Shown here one piece after another: positions 26,557 through 35,704 of a stretch of 55,196 nucleotides of DNA. The position numbers and the translations under genes are program-made. The notes under the pieces are model-generated. The model searched no databases, was not told the DNA's origin, and worked only from the letters and a program-made list of their open reading frames with translations. This DNA is from Oscillospiraceae bacterium (GTDB lineage: Bacteria; Bacillota; Clostridia; UMGS1810). The stretch lies in contig SVJK01000007.1 in the NCBI GenBank assembly GCA_015069015.1, positions 1 to 55,196 on the forward strand, written 5' to 3'. Position 1 is the first letter of the stretch. Every line of letters begins with the position of its first letter.

Positions 26557-27162
26557 TTATAAAAGATTCTTCAAAGCGTGTTTTATGTAACTTTCGGCAT
26601 CATCAAATGTCTCTCTCACACTTCCTACTGCCCTTTGCGCTTCCTGATTTGAATAGCCAAGTACAATTAAAGCACTTACCGCATCCTGTCTTGCCGAATC
26701 AGATGTTACATCAGATACTGATACAAAAGCATCTGTGTCTTTTGAAATGATGTCTTCATTTTTAATTTTGTCTTTAAGTTCAAGGCATATTCTCTGAGCA
26801 GTTTTCGCGCCTATCCCCGAGGCTTTTTTTATGGTTGCGACATCGTCTGAAACAATTGAAAGGCTGAGTTTTGATGGAGTGGCAACAGAAAGTATGGATA
26901 CTGCACCTTTCGCCCCTACTCCGCTGACGGATATGAGAAGTTCAAAAAGGCTTAGTTCTTCTTTGGTTGAGAATCCGTACAAATCCATAATACCCTCTTT
27001 TATGTACAGATATGTGTGAAATGTAACATTATCGCCTTTCTGTAGCGACTGGTCGGATAATGAAGTGAGAGACGTATATATTTTAAAGCCTACGCCTGAT
27101 ACATCAATCACAGCATAATCCTTATTTTTTTCAACTAACTTTCCGCTGATATAACTAAACAT
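26557..27162 (-). CDS. ruvA: Holliday junction DNA-binding subunit RuvA
   Basis: The start at 27162 gives the normal RuvA N-terminus (MFSYISGKLVEKNKDYAVID) and 201 residues, and an AAAGGA site precedes it. The longer frame upstream would begin inside the promoter hairpin. Domain I is an OB fold (1-63), domain II has two helix-hairpin-helix motifs (LISVSGVGAKGAVSIL; IKKASGIGAKTAQRI), and domain III (~155-201), which contacts RuvB, has DAVSALIVLGYSNQEAQRAV. It forms tetramers on four-way junctions and recruits RuvB. Confidence 0.97.
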   Translation of the reverse strand: MFSYISGKLVEKNKDYAVIDVSGVGFKIYTSLTSLSDQSLQKGDNVTFHTYLYIKEGIMDLYGFSTKEELSLFELLISVSGVGAKGAVSILSVATPSKLSLSIVSDDVATIKKASGIGAKTAQRICLELKDKIKNEDIISKDTDAFVSVSDVTSDSARQDAVSALIVLGYSNQEAQRAVGSVRETFDDAESYIKHALKNLL

Positions 27163-27188
27163 AATAGAATTCCTTTCGAAAAAGTAAA

Positions 27189-27247
27189 AGGTACAATTTA
27201 TAAGACTATACATTATAAATTGTACCATATTATTTGTTTTTTTTCAA
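27189..27247 (-). promoter_or_regulatory. ruvA promoter overlapped by a perfect 14-bp inverted repeat
   Basis: On the minus strand TTGAAA (27242-27247) and TACAAT (27218-27223) are separated by 18 bases. GGTACAATTTATAA (27189-27202) and its exact reverse complement (27212-27225) flank nine bases, and one arm covers the -10 box. The repeat could be an operator or, once transcribed, a 5' mRNA hairpin. It does not match the Firmicutes LexA box (GAAC-N4-GTTC). Confidence 0.6.
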
Positions 27248-27309
27248 GAATTATATTTTTATCCACTGTGCTATTATGTCATATGAGTTAATAACGAGAC
27301 AAATACGAT

Positions 27310-28512
27310 TTACAGTATTTCTTTTTCGTGAAGTATAACCCCGTTTTTTCTTAAGACATCCTGAAGTTTTTTTACATCAAGTTTTGAAAAATCATCTGAC
27401 ATTGCAGCAGCAGTACCCGCTGCCTGACCTGTGAGAGCACAACAGGGAATAACTCTCATTATATCCCACATAGTTTCATCAACACTTGTACATCTGCCTG
27501 CACAGATAAGGTTTTTAACCTTTGAACTATAGAGGGTTCTGAACGGAACCTCATATACAGGTCCTCTTTTTCTCCAGTTTGCTATCATACCAATTGAATC
27601 GTCGAAGTATGTATGTTCCTGGGAATATAAAAGTTCATATTCTCCGGCAATCCTTCTTGTCATTCTGATTTGCGGAATAGTTGGCATTGTAACAGGGAAA
27701 AGATCCGGAGAGTCTTTCCTTCTTTTAAGGAAATCAGCATACATACTGCGATGGGACATACACATCTGTTTGGAAAGTTCCTCACCGTCAAGACCTGAAA
27801 AACGAATATCAGAAAGAGTGGGCGGAGCATTTTCGTCATTTTTTTCTTCATCAGGAATATCGCAGTATCCGAGCATATTAAGGTGATATCCTTCTTCTCC
27901 GAGTGAATAGTACCAGGAAGCAAGAACATTCCCCTGTTTGAATTTTTCTGTGGGTGCATTTGCAAAATGAGCAATATCACAGTCGCCGGTAGCATCAACC
28001 ACAGAACCTGTTTTATAGGCACATCTGCCTGTTTTGTTTTCAGTTATTACATGAGTTATTCTACCCTTTTTCATAACTACATCAACAACATATGTTCCAT
28101 AAATAATACTGACGCCTGCTTCAATGAGAAGTTTTTCAGCAAGTACGGCAAAAATCTGAGGATTATACTGAACTTCAAATCTTTTGTCGTCTTTTCCCCT
28201 CGGCCCGTTTTTATCAAGCCAGTTCTCCGGATACCTCGCCTCTGCACCGTGCAAGATTGAAAGCCTGAAAAGTTCTTCTGCAATTCCATATGTAACCTGA
28301 TGACCATATCCGTCACACAAAGGAAGATATATCGTGACAATTCCGGCAGTTCCAAGTCCGCCAAGCATATATTGCTTTTCAAAAAGCACCGTTTTCCTGC
28401 CTTGTCTTGCAGATGCAAGGGCTGCAGAAATCCCGGCAAAGCCTCCTCCGCAGACTGCTACATCATATTCATCTGTTACGAGAGTTTTCAACTGTTCATT
28501 GATATATTTCAT
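27310..28512 (-). CDS. FAD-dependent oxidoreductase (FAD_oxidored family)
   Basis: This 400-residue protein starts with a Rossmann dinucleotide-binding motif (VAVCGGGFAGISAALASARQ), then KTVLFEKQYMLGGLGTAG, and has a second FAD motif, GSVVDATGDCDIAHFA, near residue 170. The C-terminal ICAGRCTSVDE...MRVIPCCALTGQAAGTAAAM closes the FAD site. Relatives are often found with glycoside hydrolases and oxidise unknown small substrates. It stands between ruvC and ruvA with its own promoter, so a link to recombination is unlikely. Substrate unknown. Confidence 0.85.
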   Translation of the reverse strand: MKYINEQLKTLVTDEYDVAVCGGGFAGISAALASARQGRKTVLFEKQYMLGGLGTAGIVTIYLPLCDGYGHQVTYGIAEELFRLSILHGAEARYPENWLDKNGPRGKDDKRFEVQYNPQIFAVLAEKLLIEAGVSIIYGTYVVDVVMKKGRITHVITENKTGRCAYKTGSVVDATGDCDIAHFANAPTEKFKQGNVLASWYYSLGEEGYHLNMLGYCDIPDEEKNDENAPPTLSDIRFSGLDGEELSKQMCMSHRSMYADFLKRRKDSPDLFPVTMPTIPQIRMTRRIAGEYELLYSQEHTYFDDSIGMIANWRKRGPVYEVPFRTLYSSKVKNLICAGRCTSVDETMWDIMRVIPCCALTGQAAGTAAAMSDDFSKLDVKKLQDVLRKNGVILHEKEIL

Positions 28513-28571
28513 ATGAATTACTCCTATAAATTCAGTTGATAATAATTTTACTGATTGACTGATTATTTAAT

Positions 28572-28580
28572 ATTATATCA
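28572..28580 (-). promoter_or_regulatory. Extended -10 promoter of the FAD oxidoreductase gene
   Basis: On the minus strand TGA-TATAAT forms an extended -10 element (TATAAT at 28572-28577) about 60 bases before the start at 28512. No good -35 hexamer is visible. Confidence 0.45.
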
Positions 28581-28686
28581 GACATCACGCCACAAAAAAA
28601 TAATAGTACTTATCCAAAACATATTTAAAATTATCCATTTTCAAATTCAAATAATAAGATATTATCATAAAAATTTTATATCCCGA

Positions 28687-29181
28687 CTACATATGAACTC
28701 CCATTTTAACCATACGATGAGAATGTGCATGACATATGGCAATTGCAAGAGCATCTGCTACATCATCAGGTTTTGGAACTTCGGGAAGAGAAAGAATTGC
28801 TTTTGTCATTTGCTGAATCTGAACTTTATCTGCCCTGCCATATCCTGCCACGGACTGTTTTACCTGCAAGGGCGTATATTCAAAAATTTCCACATTATGA
28901 TTTACTGACGCAAGAAGAATTACTCCTCTTGCCTGACCAACCTGAATTGCTGTTTTGGCATTATTATTGAAAAAAAGTTCTTCTATCGCCATAAAATCAG
29001 GCTTATACTTATCTATAACCTCACAAACTCCATCATATATTATCTTCAGTCTTTCTTCCAAAGGAAGTCCGGCTTTGGTTGTTATGGCATAATAATCAAT
29101 GGTGCGAAATTTGTTTCCTTTATATTCTATAACACCTACACCAACAATTGCAAACCCCGGGTCAATTCCTAATATTATCAT
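28687..29181 (-). CDS. ruvC: Holliday junction resolvase RuvC
   Basis: This 164-residue protein has the RNase H-like resolvase core. The four acidic catalytic residues are visible: D in ILGIDPGFA (7), E in AIEELFF (~67), and two D in KPDDVADALAIAICH (~137-142). RuvC cuts Holliday junctions symmetrically after branch migration by RuvAB. It has its own promoter and is divergent from argG. In most relatives ruvC directly precedes ruvA; here a FAD oxidoreductase gene separates them. Confidence 0.97.
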   Translation of the reverse strand: MIILGIDPGFAIVGVGVIEYKGNKFRTIDYYAITTKAGLPLEERLKIIYDGVCEVIDKYKPDFMAIEELFFNNNAKTAIQVGQARGVILLASVNHNVEIFEYTPLQVKQSVAGYGRADKVQIQQMTKAILSLPEVPKPDDVADALAIAICHAHSHRMVKMGVHM

Positions 29182-29206
29182 TGAGTCCTCCTGTATATTT
29201 ATGCAT

Positions 29207-29235
29207 ATTATACACTATTTTTAAAAAATATTCAA
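29207..29235 (-). promoter_or_regulatory. Sigma-A-type promoter of ruvC
   Basis: On the minus strand TTGAAT (29230-29235) and TATAAT (29207-29212) lie 17 bases apart, 26 bases before the ruvC ATG. No LexA box is seen nearby. Confidence 0.7.
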
Positions 29236-29256
29236 TATTTTATTCACTTTTGAGTA

Positions 29257-29305
29257 TTGCATTTTTTATTTCTTTGTCTTATAATAATTATCATACTGAT
29301 ATAAT
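29257..29305 (+). promoter_or_regulatory. Tandem promoter elements of argG
   Basis: TTGCAT (29257-29262) and TATAAT (29280-29285) are 17 bases apart. A second, extended -10 element (TGA-TATAAT, 29300-29305) follows 14 bases downstream. The argG ATG is at 29331 behind TTGGAGGT. No T-box or clear ArgR site was recognised. Confidence 0.6.
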
Positions 29306-29330
29306 AACACTTATTTGGAGGTAAATCAAT

Positions 29331-30554
29331 ATGTCAAAAGAAAAAGTTGTATTAGCTTATTCCGGCGGACTTGATACATCTATCATCATCCCCTGGCTTA
29401 AGGAAAACTATGATTATGAAGTTATCGCAGTTTGCGGCGATGTCGGTCAGGGCAAAGAAACAGAAGGATTAGAGGAAAAAGCCCTCAAAACCGGTGCTTC
29501 CAAACTCTATATAGAAAATCTTCAGGAAGAGTATGTTACAGATTTTATCTGGCCCACATTAAAGGCTCAGGCTGTTTATGAAGGAAAATATCTTCTCGGA
29601 ACATCCCATGCACGTCCCTGTATTGCAAAAAGAATTGTTGAAATTGCAAGAAAAGAAGGTGCTACCGCAATTTGTCACGGATGCACAGGTAAAGGTAATG
29701 ACCAGGTTCGTTTTGAACTTACAATAAAGGCACTTGCTCCTGAAATGAAAATCATTGCTCCCTGGAGAATATGGGACATCAAATCAAGAGAAGATGAAAT
29801 TGACTATGCTATGGAAAGAGGAATTCCCGTTCCTGTAACAAAAGAAAACAACTATTCTATGGACAGAAACATCTGGCATCTTTCTCACGAAGGTCAGGAT
29901 CTTGAAAACCCTGCAAACGAACCCAATTATGATAAGATTCTTATGCTTGGCGTATCACCTGAAAAGGCTCCCGACAAACCTACATATATTGAAATTGATT
30001 TTGAAAAAGGTATTCCCACAAAAATTGACGGCGTTGAATACGGCCCTGTTGAACTTATCAAAAAACTCAACGAAATCGGCGGTGCAAACGGAATTGGTAT
30101 TGATGATATTGTTGAAAACAGACTTGTTGGTATGAAATCAAGAGGTGTGTATGAAACACCGGGCGGAACAATTCTTTATGCAGCACACAAAGAACTTGAA
30201 TACCTCTGTCTTGACAAACAGACTCTCCACTATAAACAGGAAGTTGCAAACAAATTTGCAGAACTTGTATATGACGGCCTGTGGTATACACCTCTTCGTG
30301 AAGCGCTTTCCGCTTTTGTTGATTCAACACAGGAAACTGTTACAGGTAAAGTTCGTCTTAAACTTTACAAAGGCAACTGCACACCTGCAGGAACAACTTC
30401 ACCCTACTCACTCTACGACGAAGATATTGCAACATTTGCTGAAGATGAAGTTTACGATCAGAAAGATTCTGCAGGATTCATCAACCTCTTTGGTCTCCCA
30501 TTAAAGGTAAGAGCAATGATGCTTAAACGTAACGGAGAAGAAAAACTTAAATAA
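29331..30554 (+). CDS. argG: Argininosuccinate synthase
   Basis: The 407-residue length is typical. The ATP pyrophosphatase P-loop [10 protein letters not shown] is at ~9, followed by the [16 protein letters not shown] and [13 protein letters not shown] blocks that bind citrulline and aspartate. The enzyme joins citrulline and aspartate with ATP to make argininosuccinate, the penultimate step of arginine synthesis. No argH or other arginine gene is adjacent. It is monocistronic, with its own promoter and terminator. Confidence 0.97.
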   Translation: MSKEKVVLAYSGGLDTSIIIPWLKENYDYEVIAVCGDVGQGKETEGLEEKALKTGASKLYIENLQEEYVTDFIWPTLKAQAVYEGKYLLGTSHARPCIAKRIVEIARKEGATAICHGCTGKGNDQVRFELTIKALAPEMKIIAPWRIWDIKSREDEIDYAMERGIPVPVTKENNYSMDRNIWHLSHEGQDLENPANEPNYDKILMLGVSPEKAPDKPTYIEIDFEKGIPTKIDGVEYGPVELIKKLNEIGGANGIGIDDIVENRLVGMKSRGVYETPGGTILYAAHKELEYLCLDKQTLHYKQEVANKFAELVYDGLWYTPLREALSAFVDSTQETVTGKVRLKLYKGNCTPAGTTSPYSLYDEDIATFAEDEVYDQKDSAGFINLFGLPLKVRAMMLKRNGEEKLK

Positions 30555-30563
30555 TACTTTCCC

Positions 30564-30612
30564 CAAGAGAGCGTAAAATAGTTCGTAAGAATTATTTTAC
30601 GCCTCTTTTTTA
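30564..30612 (+). terminator. Intrinsic terminator of argG
   Basis: GCGTAAAATA (30571-30580) pairs with TATTTTACGC (30593-30602), extended by AAGAG/CTCTT across a one-base bulge, and is followed by a TTTTTT tail. Confidence 0.85.
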
Positions 30613-30693
30613 AATTGTAGTTTGTTATAGCAGTATTGTATCATTTTAATAATAAATCGAAAAAACGAATACTTTTTTTGCGTAGAATTATAC

Positions 30694-30722
30694 TTTAAAA
30701 AATTCTTTTGGTATGATAAAAT
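30694..30722 (+). promoter_or_regulatory. Promoter of the AraC/GH127 operon
   Basis: TTTAAA (30694-30699), 17 bases, then TAAAAT (30717-30722) with an upstream TG that makes an extended -10. The AraC gene starts at 30800 behind AAAGGAGTG. The ~185 bases from the argG terminator to the gene hold nothing else recognised. Confidence 0.45.
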
Positions 30723-30799
30723 TTATTCATATTAAAATTACACAAATTCAATCAGTTATAATTATTAACAATCAAATGTATAAAGGAGTGAATCCTTAA

Positions 30800-31672
30800 A
30801 TGGCAAATACATTCGAGTTAAAAGAAGGTAATTATACTCTTGGCAGAGGATACTGGATAAACCACTGGGAAATCGAGAAAAATTCCCCTACCCATACTCA
30901 TGATTTTGTGGAACTGGTCTATACGTTTCACGGTAATGGTGTCCATGTTGTAAACGGGAAAGAAATTCCTGTGAGAAAAGGAGATTTGATTTTCCTGAAT
31001 TACAATTGTACTCACAGCATAAAGCCCGCCGGAAAACTTCGTTATGCCGACATTATGTTTAAACTTGATTATATAGATCAAGGTCTTAAAAATACGGGAA
31101 ATGCATTTTCACTTCTTGAAACAAAAAATTTTGGCGAATTTGAAAGCATGATTAACACAAACAGTTGTGTAATTCATTTCAGAAACCATGAAAGAATAAG
31201 ATTTGAAGAACTTATTGAGTGGACATTAAATGAGCAGGAAAAAGAAGAAACCGGCAGTAATTTCATGACAAGATCCATTCTTAATCTTATTTTGATACTT
31301 GTGTTCAGAAAAATGAAATTTCGCATGAATGATGTTTTCCCGATTAATCAGGATTTACTTGATTACATAAACGAACACTGTGGCGAATCAATCACTCTCA
31401 AAGATATTGCAAAAAACAGTTTTTATACACAATCCCATTTGTGTGTCCAGTTCAAAGAGTATACCGGAATGAATTTCACAAAATATCTTATGGATTGCCG
31501 CATAAAAAAAGCAAAGAAGCTGCTTGGTGATACAGACCGATCTATAGAAGATATATTGAATGACTGTGGGTTTTCCAACAGAACAAGATTTTTTAAACTA
31601 TTTCGTGAAAAGACGGGGCTCACCCCTCTCAAATACAGAATGACAAGCAAAGGAAATGGTGAATTGAAATGA
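30800..31672 (+). CDS. AraC-family transcriptional regulator, first gene of GH127 operon
   Basis: This 290-residue protein has an N-terminal cupin sensor domain (~15-105; HTHDFVELVYTFHGNGVHVV) and a C-terminal AraC DNA-binding domain (~185-285), with SITLKDIAKNSFYTQSHLCVQF and FSNRTRFFKLFREKTGLTPLKYR. Its stop overlaps the GH127 start (ATGA), so regulator and enzyme are translationally coupled. That suggests a self-amplifying circuit in which the sugar freed by the enzyme is sensed by the regulator; this is inference. Confidence 0.9.
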   Translation: MANTFELKEGNYTLGRGYWINHWEIEKNSPTHTHDFVELVYTFHGNGVHVVNGKEIPVRKGDLIFLNYNCTHSIKPAGKLRYADIMFKLDYIDQGLKNTGNAFSLLETKNFGEFESMINTNSCVIHFRNHERIRFEELIEWTLNEQEKEETGSNFMTRSILNLILILVFRKMKFRMNDVFPINQDLLDYINEHCGESITLKDIAKNSFYTQSHLCVQFKEYTGMNFTKYLMDCRIKKAKKLLGDTDRSIEDILNDCGFSNRTRFFKLFREKTGLTPLKYRMTSKGNGELK

Positions 31673-33594
31673 AACAAAACAGAAAGAGAGAAAAATTTTT
31701 TACAGATGACAGCGCAATTTTTAAGTATAATGGGTTTGTGGATGAAGCATACCGATTTGTACTTGAAAAGCAGCTGTTAAAACCTGATTTATGGAAAAAA
31801 TTTGTTGATCAGTTCCGCACAGATGCAGATATTATAAACAATGGTTGGAGAGGTGAATATTGGGGGAAAACCATGCGTGGTGCTTCCCTTTGCTATTCAT
31901 ATACAAAAGAAGAGGAACTTTATGACATTTTAAAAACAACCATCATTGACATGATTGAATCCGGCAACGAATCAGGAAGAATATCCTCATACAGCGTTGA
32001 AAAAGAGTTTAACGGCTGGGATATGTGGTGCAGAAAGTATGTTATGCTTGGAATGGAGTATTTTTTGGAAATATGCAAAGACGGCGAACTTAAAGACAGA
32101 ATTATTTCATCCCTTCGCTCTCAGGCAGATTATATTATCAGCAAAATCGGAGAAGAAGAAGGGAAAATTGCCATAACAGCTACAACAGACCTGTGGCGTG
32201 GTGTTAATTCATCTTCTATTCTCGAATCATTTGTCAGACTGTATGCCTTGACAAATGATGAAAAGTATCTGAAATTTTCACGATACATTATAGAACTCGG
32301 TGCATGTGAAATTGAAAATATTTTCAACCTTGCTTTTGAAAATGAACTCTATCCATATCAGTATCCCGTAACCAAAGCATATGAACTGATTTCCTGCTTT
32401 GAAGGGCTTTTGGAATACTATATTATAACCGGAGACGAAAAATCCGGACAAACCGTTGTGAACTTTGCAGACAAAATTCTCGAAAGTGATTTCACGGTTA
32501 TAGGAAGTTGCGGATGCACCGAAGAACTTTTTGACCATTCCACAGTACGTCAGGCAAACACCACAAACAGCGATTTTTCCCAGGAAACCTGCGTAACCGT
32601 CACTTTGATGAAATTTATGAACAGGATATACAAAATTACCGGTGACCCTAAATATATTGATGCCTTCGAAACTTCATTCTACAATGCATATCTTGGCACA
32701 TTCAACACAGGAGGATATGTTGATTTTAAAACTATCAAAAACACCCCCGAATGTATTATGGATCCTATGCCCTTTGACAGCTACAGCCCACTTGTGTGGG
32801 GAGCAAGAGGCACAACTGCCGGCGGAAAACAAGTTATGGCTGACAATTCTTATTATGGTTGCTGTGCATGCATCGGTTCGGCAGGTGTTGGAATGTTGCA
32901 TAAAACTCATGTTCTCGGAAATGAACACTCTATTGCCATCAATATGTTTATTGACGGAACCGTAAAAACAAAGACTCCGAACGGCGAGCCTATCATCATA
33001 ACAACAAAAACATTATATCCAAAAGACGGTAATGTTGAAATATATATTGACGTTGAGAAAAATGAAGATTTTGAAATTCTTATCAGAAATCCCTACTGGA
33101 GCAAAAACACTACTGTAAAAGTCAACGGAACATCCGAAACCACGGCTGACGGATATATAACCTTGAAAAAACAATGGTCAAAGGGAGACAAAATTGAACT
33201 TTGCTTTGACATGAGAACAACCGTGATTCGTCCTGTTCCATATGACAGTCAGGTTCTGATGAACAAGGTTATCTGGGATCACAACTACATAGTGCCAACC
33301 TTTGACAGAGAAGACCCCATTGCCAGGAATCACATTGCCCTGAGACGTGGACCGATTATGCTTGCAACAGAGACAAGACTCGGAAATGAAAACGGTGGTC
33401 CTCTTGATATCGCTATAGGAGAAGACGGAACTGTTGATTCTAAGGAAAGTACAACAAAAATTCCGTTTGAATGTATCGTAAAAGTTGATGTACCGCTTTC
33501 AAACGGCGAATTTATCACTTTGACAGATTATTCATCAGCAGGAAGAGTTTATGACGGTAGTGTAAAAATGGCTGTATGGATTAGAAACAGCTGA
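31669..33594 (+). CDS. GH127-like beta-L-arabinofuranosidase (DUF1680)
   Basis: This 641-residue protein has no signal peptide. An alpha/alpha-barrel catalytic part (~1-420) is followed by beta-sandwich domains (~425-641). The zinc/cysteine site described for GH127 (Bifidobacterium HypBA1) appears conserved: E-x-C in SQETCVTV (~305) and the CC pair in YYGCCACIGSAG (~403), where one cysteine is the nucleophile. The family removes beta-L-arabinofuranose from plant hydroxyproline-rich glycans, though GH127-like members vary in specificity. It is coupled to the upstream AraC gene and followed after 18 bases by an unrecognised gene. Confidence 0.82.
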   Translation: MKQNRKREKFFTDDSAIFKYNGFVDEAYRFVLEKQLLKPDLWKKFVDQFRTDADIINNGWRGEYWGKTMRGASLCYSYTKEEELYDILKTTIIDMIESGNESGRISSYSVEKEFNGWDMWCRKYVMLGMEYFLEICKDGELKDRIISSLRSQADYIISKIGEEEGKIAITATTDLWRGVNSSSILESFVRLYALTNDEKYLKFSRYIIELGACEIENIFNLAFENELYPYQYPVTKAYELISCFEGLLEYYIITGDEKSGQTVVNFADKILESDFTVIGSCGCTEELFDHSTVRQANTTNSDFSQETCVTVTLMKFMNRIYKITGDPKYIDAFETSFYNAYLGTFNTGGYVDFKTIKNTPECIMDPMPFDSYSPLVWGARGTTAGGKQVMADNSYYGCCACIGSAGVGMLHKTHVLGNEHSIAINMFIDGTVKTKTPNGEPIIITTKTLYPKDGNVEIYIDVEKNEDFEILIRNPYWSKNTTVKVNGTSETTADGYITLKKQWSKGDKIELCFDMRTTVIRPVPYDSQVLMNKVIWDHNYIVPTFDREDPIARNHIALRRGPIMLATETRLGNENGGPLDIAIGEDGTVDSKESTTKIPFECIVKVDVPLSNGEFITLTDYSSAGRVYDGSVKMAVWIRNS

Positions 33595-33612
33595 CAAAAG
33601 GAGGACTAAACT

Positions 33613-34446
33613 ATGAACAAAGAAAAACTTGTTGTGCGGGATAAACTTTGGCTTTTTGCAAGCCGCCCTCACGATGACGACCCCTACTTTGTCGGAGCTG
33701 AAGGAATAACCAGTATGTGGTCAAGGATCACTCCCACAGAGGGAGCACATATGCTTGGCGTGAATAATATTATAATGGTGTGCTCCGACGGAATTCCCGT
33801 TCCTTTTTCCAAAGATGCATACGGATATATGGAAAGTTTTTGCAACATGAAAAATGTTATGTGGAGCGTTACCGGTTCTGCAGGGTTCAGAAACGGGAAT
33901 GAAGAAGAGTATATATGCCATCTTTCAGAAAAATATCCAAACGTTATCGGCGCATTCTATGATGATTTCACATGCAGACAAGAAGACCCCAATGGAGAAA
34001 AACATGGCGAAGAATATCTCACCGGATTTTTGAGAGAATCCCGAAAAAGGCTCGACAAAGCACACAAGAAAATTGAAATGTGGACCACATGCTATGTGGC
34101 TCAACTTGAACGATACAGCAAAGAAATGTTTGAACCTATTGACGGAATTACTGTGTGGAGCATGGACATTAATGACGCAATGAAACTTGATGAGAATCTT
34201 TCACAATATGAAAAACGTCTGCCGGGAAAGAAAATAATGCTCGGTATATATATGTTTGACTATCAGACCAAAAAAGCTATTCCCACACATCTTTTGAAAA
34301 CCCAATGTGACACAGGTCTCAAATGGCTTAAGGAAGGAAGAATTGAAGGAATTGTTTTCCTGACAAACTGTGTTATGGGAATAGGTCTTGAAAGTGAATA
34401 TTTCCTGCGCCAATGGATAAAAGACGTGGGAGATCAGGAACTTTGA
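33613..34446 (+). CDS. Unrecognised 277-residue cytoplasmic protein of the GH127 operon
   Basis: No family was recognised with confidence. The protein has no signal peptide or membrane segment. Alternating beta-strand and helix segments (NVIGAFYDDFTC, KIEMWTTCYVAQLE, GITVWSMDIND, KIMLGIYMFDY, GIVFLTNCVMGIG) look like a TIM barrel, with acidic residues at strand ends (DDF, DIND) where a glycosidase would keep catalytic groups. It starts behind AAAGGAGGAC and is the last gene before a strong terminator. A role in breaking down the same glycan as the GH127 enzyme is inference from the operon. Confidence 0.6.
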   Translation: MNKEKLVVRDKLWLFASRPHDDDPYFVGAEGITSMWSRITPTEGAHMLGVNNIIMVCSDGIPVPFSKDAYGYMESFCNMKNVMWSVTGSAGFRNGNEEEYICHLSEKYPNVIGAFYDDFTCRQEDPNGEKHGEEYLTGFLRESRKRLDKAHKKIEMWTTCYVAQLERYSKEMFEPIDGITVWSMDINDAMKLDENLSQYEKRLPGKKIMLGIYMFDYQTKKAIPTHLLKTQCDTGLKWLKEGRIEGIVFLTNCVMGIGLESEYFLRQWIKDVGDQEL

Positions 34447-34490
34447 GGAAAAACATGAATTTTCAGTATGTATATTTATGCAAAAAACAA

Positions 34491-34528
34491 TACCTTGACT
34501 CAGCAAACAGACTGAGTCAAGGTATTTT
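34491..34528. terminator. Bidirectional intrinsic terminator
   Basis: A 13-bp perfect stem, TACCTTGACTCAG (34491-34503) with CTGAGTCAAGGTA (34512-34524), is followed by TTTT on the plus strand and preceded by AAAAAACAA. It ends the GH127 operon and, on the minus strand, the McrB-partner gene that stops at 34637. Confidence 0.85.
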
Positions 34529-34636
34529 ACTGTGCATTTTTAAAAAGCAACAAGATGTTTTTTTATTAAGTGTTCTTTTATTCCTCTATTTCTTTCTCAT
34601 CATTGAATTCACATATGTATAAAGTTAAAAGTCCTC

Positions 34637-35704
34637 TTACATCGAATTTGTTGTTGAAATATTTTTACACACGTTAGCAATACTGTTAAACCTTCCGACA
34701 GGATTTCTTAAGAATTCATTAATGGAAATGTTATATATCAATCTATTATCTTTATAAACCGATATGTTCCCTTTACTGATTGCTATAACATATCCGTTAT
34801 AACTTGTGGCAACCTTGTCATATCCTTTTTGAATTGATACTTTTATGGAACGATATAATTTATATTCGCTCTCATCAGTAAAATACAATTCATCCGTTAT
34901 ATCGGCACGCAACATCATATACAGATTAGTAAAGCCGACAAGAGTTCCTCCGTAACCCGAAGATATGTTATTGCCCAGTTTGTTCCACTCGTCAACATTA
35001 TACCTTACATACAGTTCCTCGGACTCTGATGGAATTTCCGATATTTCCTTACGTTTTACAACTTCTGACGAAAGAACCTTACCAAAATACTTAATTCCGG
35101 AATGATTGCCAAAAAGATTCTTTGACTGATATATTGCAATATATGAGATGTTTACCTTATCATCCGGTATCATGTGTTTAGGTATATGATAGAATTTATT
35201 GTTCAAAGCTATCTCAAGCTGTTGTCTGTTTCTCAATGCTCCAACCAGCACCTGTGAATCTGCCCACGTAACACAGTTTCTGTCTGAAAATACACAAAAA
35301 CGCAAAATGCATTGATTAATAATTTTCATAAGTGTCTGATATTTCCGGTATATACGTAAAATATGCCGTGATGCCGTAACAATCGCATTCTTATCGACAA
35401 TCCCCTGATGAATATATATTCCTTCAAAGAATTTGTGACGAATAACTTTTTCAATTGATATTATAAGATTATTGAGTGTGTCCCTATGCATAAATCCGGT
35501 TATGCGGGATTTTAGTTTTATAAGTTCGTGTTTACATTGTATAAGCATAGAAAGCAAAACAGAAAGTTCTTCTCGCCTGAACTTCATCCCTGCGGAAAAG
35601 AGAATCTTAACATAATCTGAAAACTCCCCTGTTATTTCAGCAAGTTTTTGAATGTATTCTTTTATGTCCAATCCATATTCAGAACCACGAACCTGTATAT
35701 CCAT
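34637..35704 (-). CDS. Unrecognised partner of the McrB-like ATPase
   Basis: This 355-residue soluble protein was not assigned to a family. The N-terminal half (~1-170) is helical with many basic residues; the C-terminal half (~180-355) is beta-rich, with YIAIYQSKNLFG, GIKYFGKVL and GYGGTLVGFTNLYMML. Its start overlaps the end of the ATPase gene by 26 bases, so the pair should be made in a fixed ratio. In McrBC and related two-gene systems the second gene supplies the nuclease or effector, but no clear PD-(D/E)xK triad was seen here. Being the effector of a defence or stress ATPase is inference. Confidence 0.5.
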   Translation of the reverse strand: MDIQVRGSEYGLDIKEYIQKLAEITGEFSDYVKILFSAGMKFRREELSVLLSMLIQCKHELIKLKSRITGFMHRDTLNNLIISIEKVIRHKFFEGIYIHQGIVDKNAIVTASRHILRIYRKYQTLMKIINQCILRFCVFSDRNCVTWADSQVLVGALRNRQQLEIALNNKFYHIPKHMIPDDKVNISYIAIYQSKNLFGNHSGIKYFGKVLSSEVVKRKEISEIPSESEELYVRYNVDEWNKLGNNISSGYGGTLVGFTNLYMMLRADITDELYFTDESEYKLYRSIKVSIQKGYDKVATSYNGYVIAISKGNISVYKDNRLIYNISINEFLRNPVGRFNSIANVCKNISTTNSM

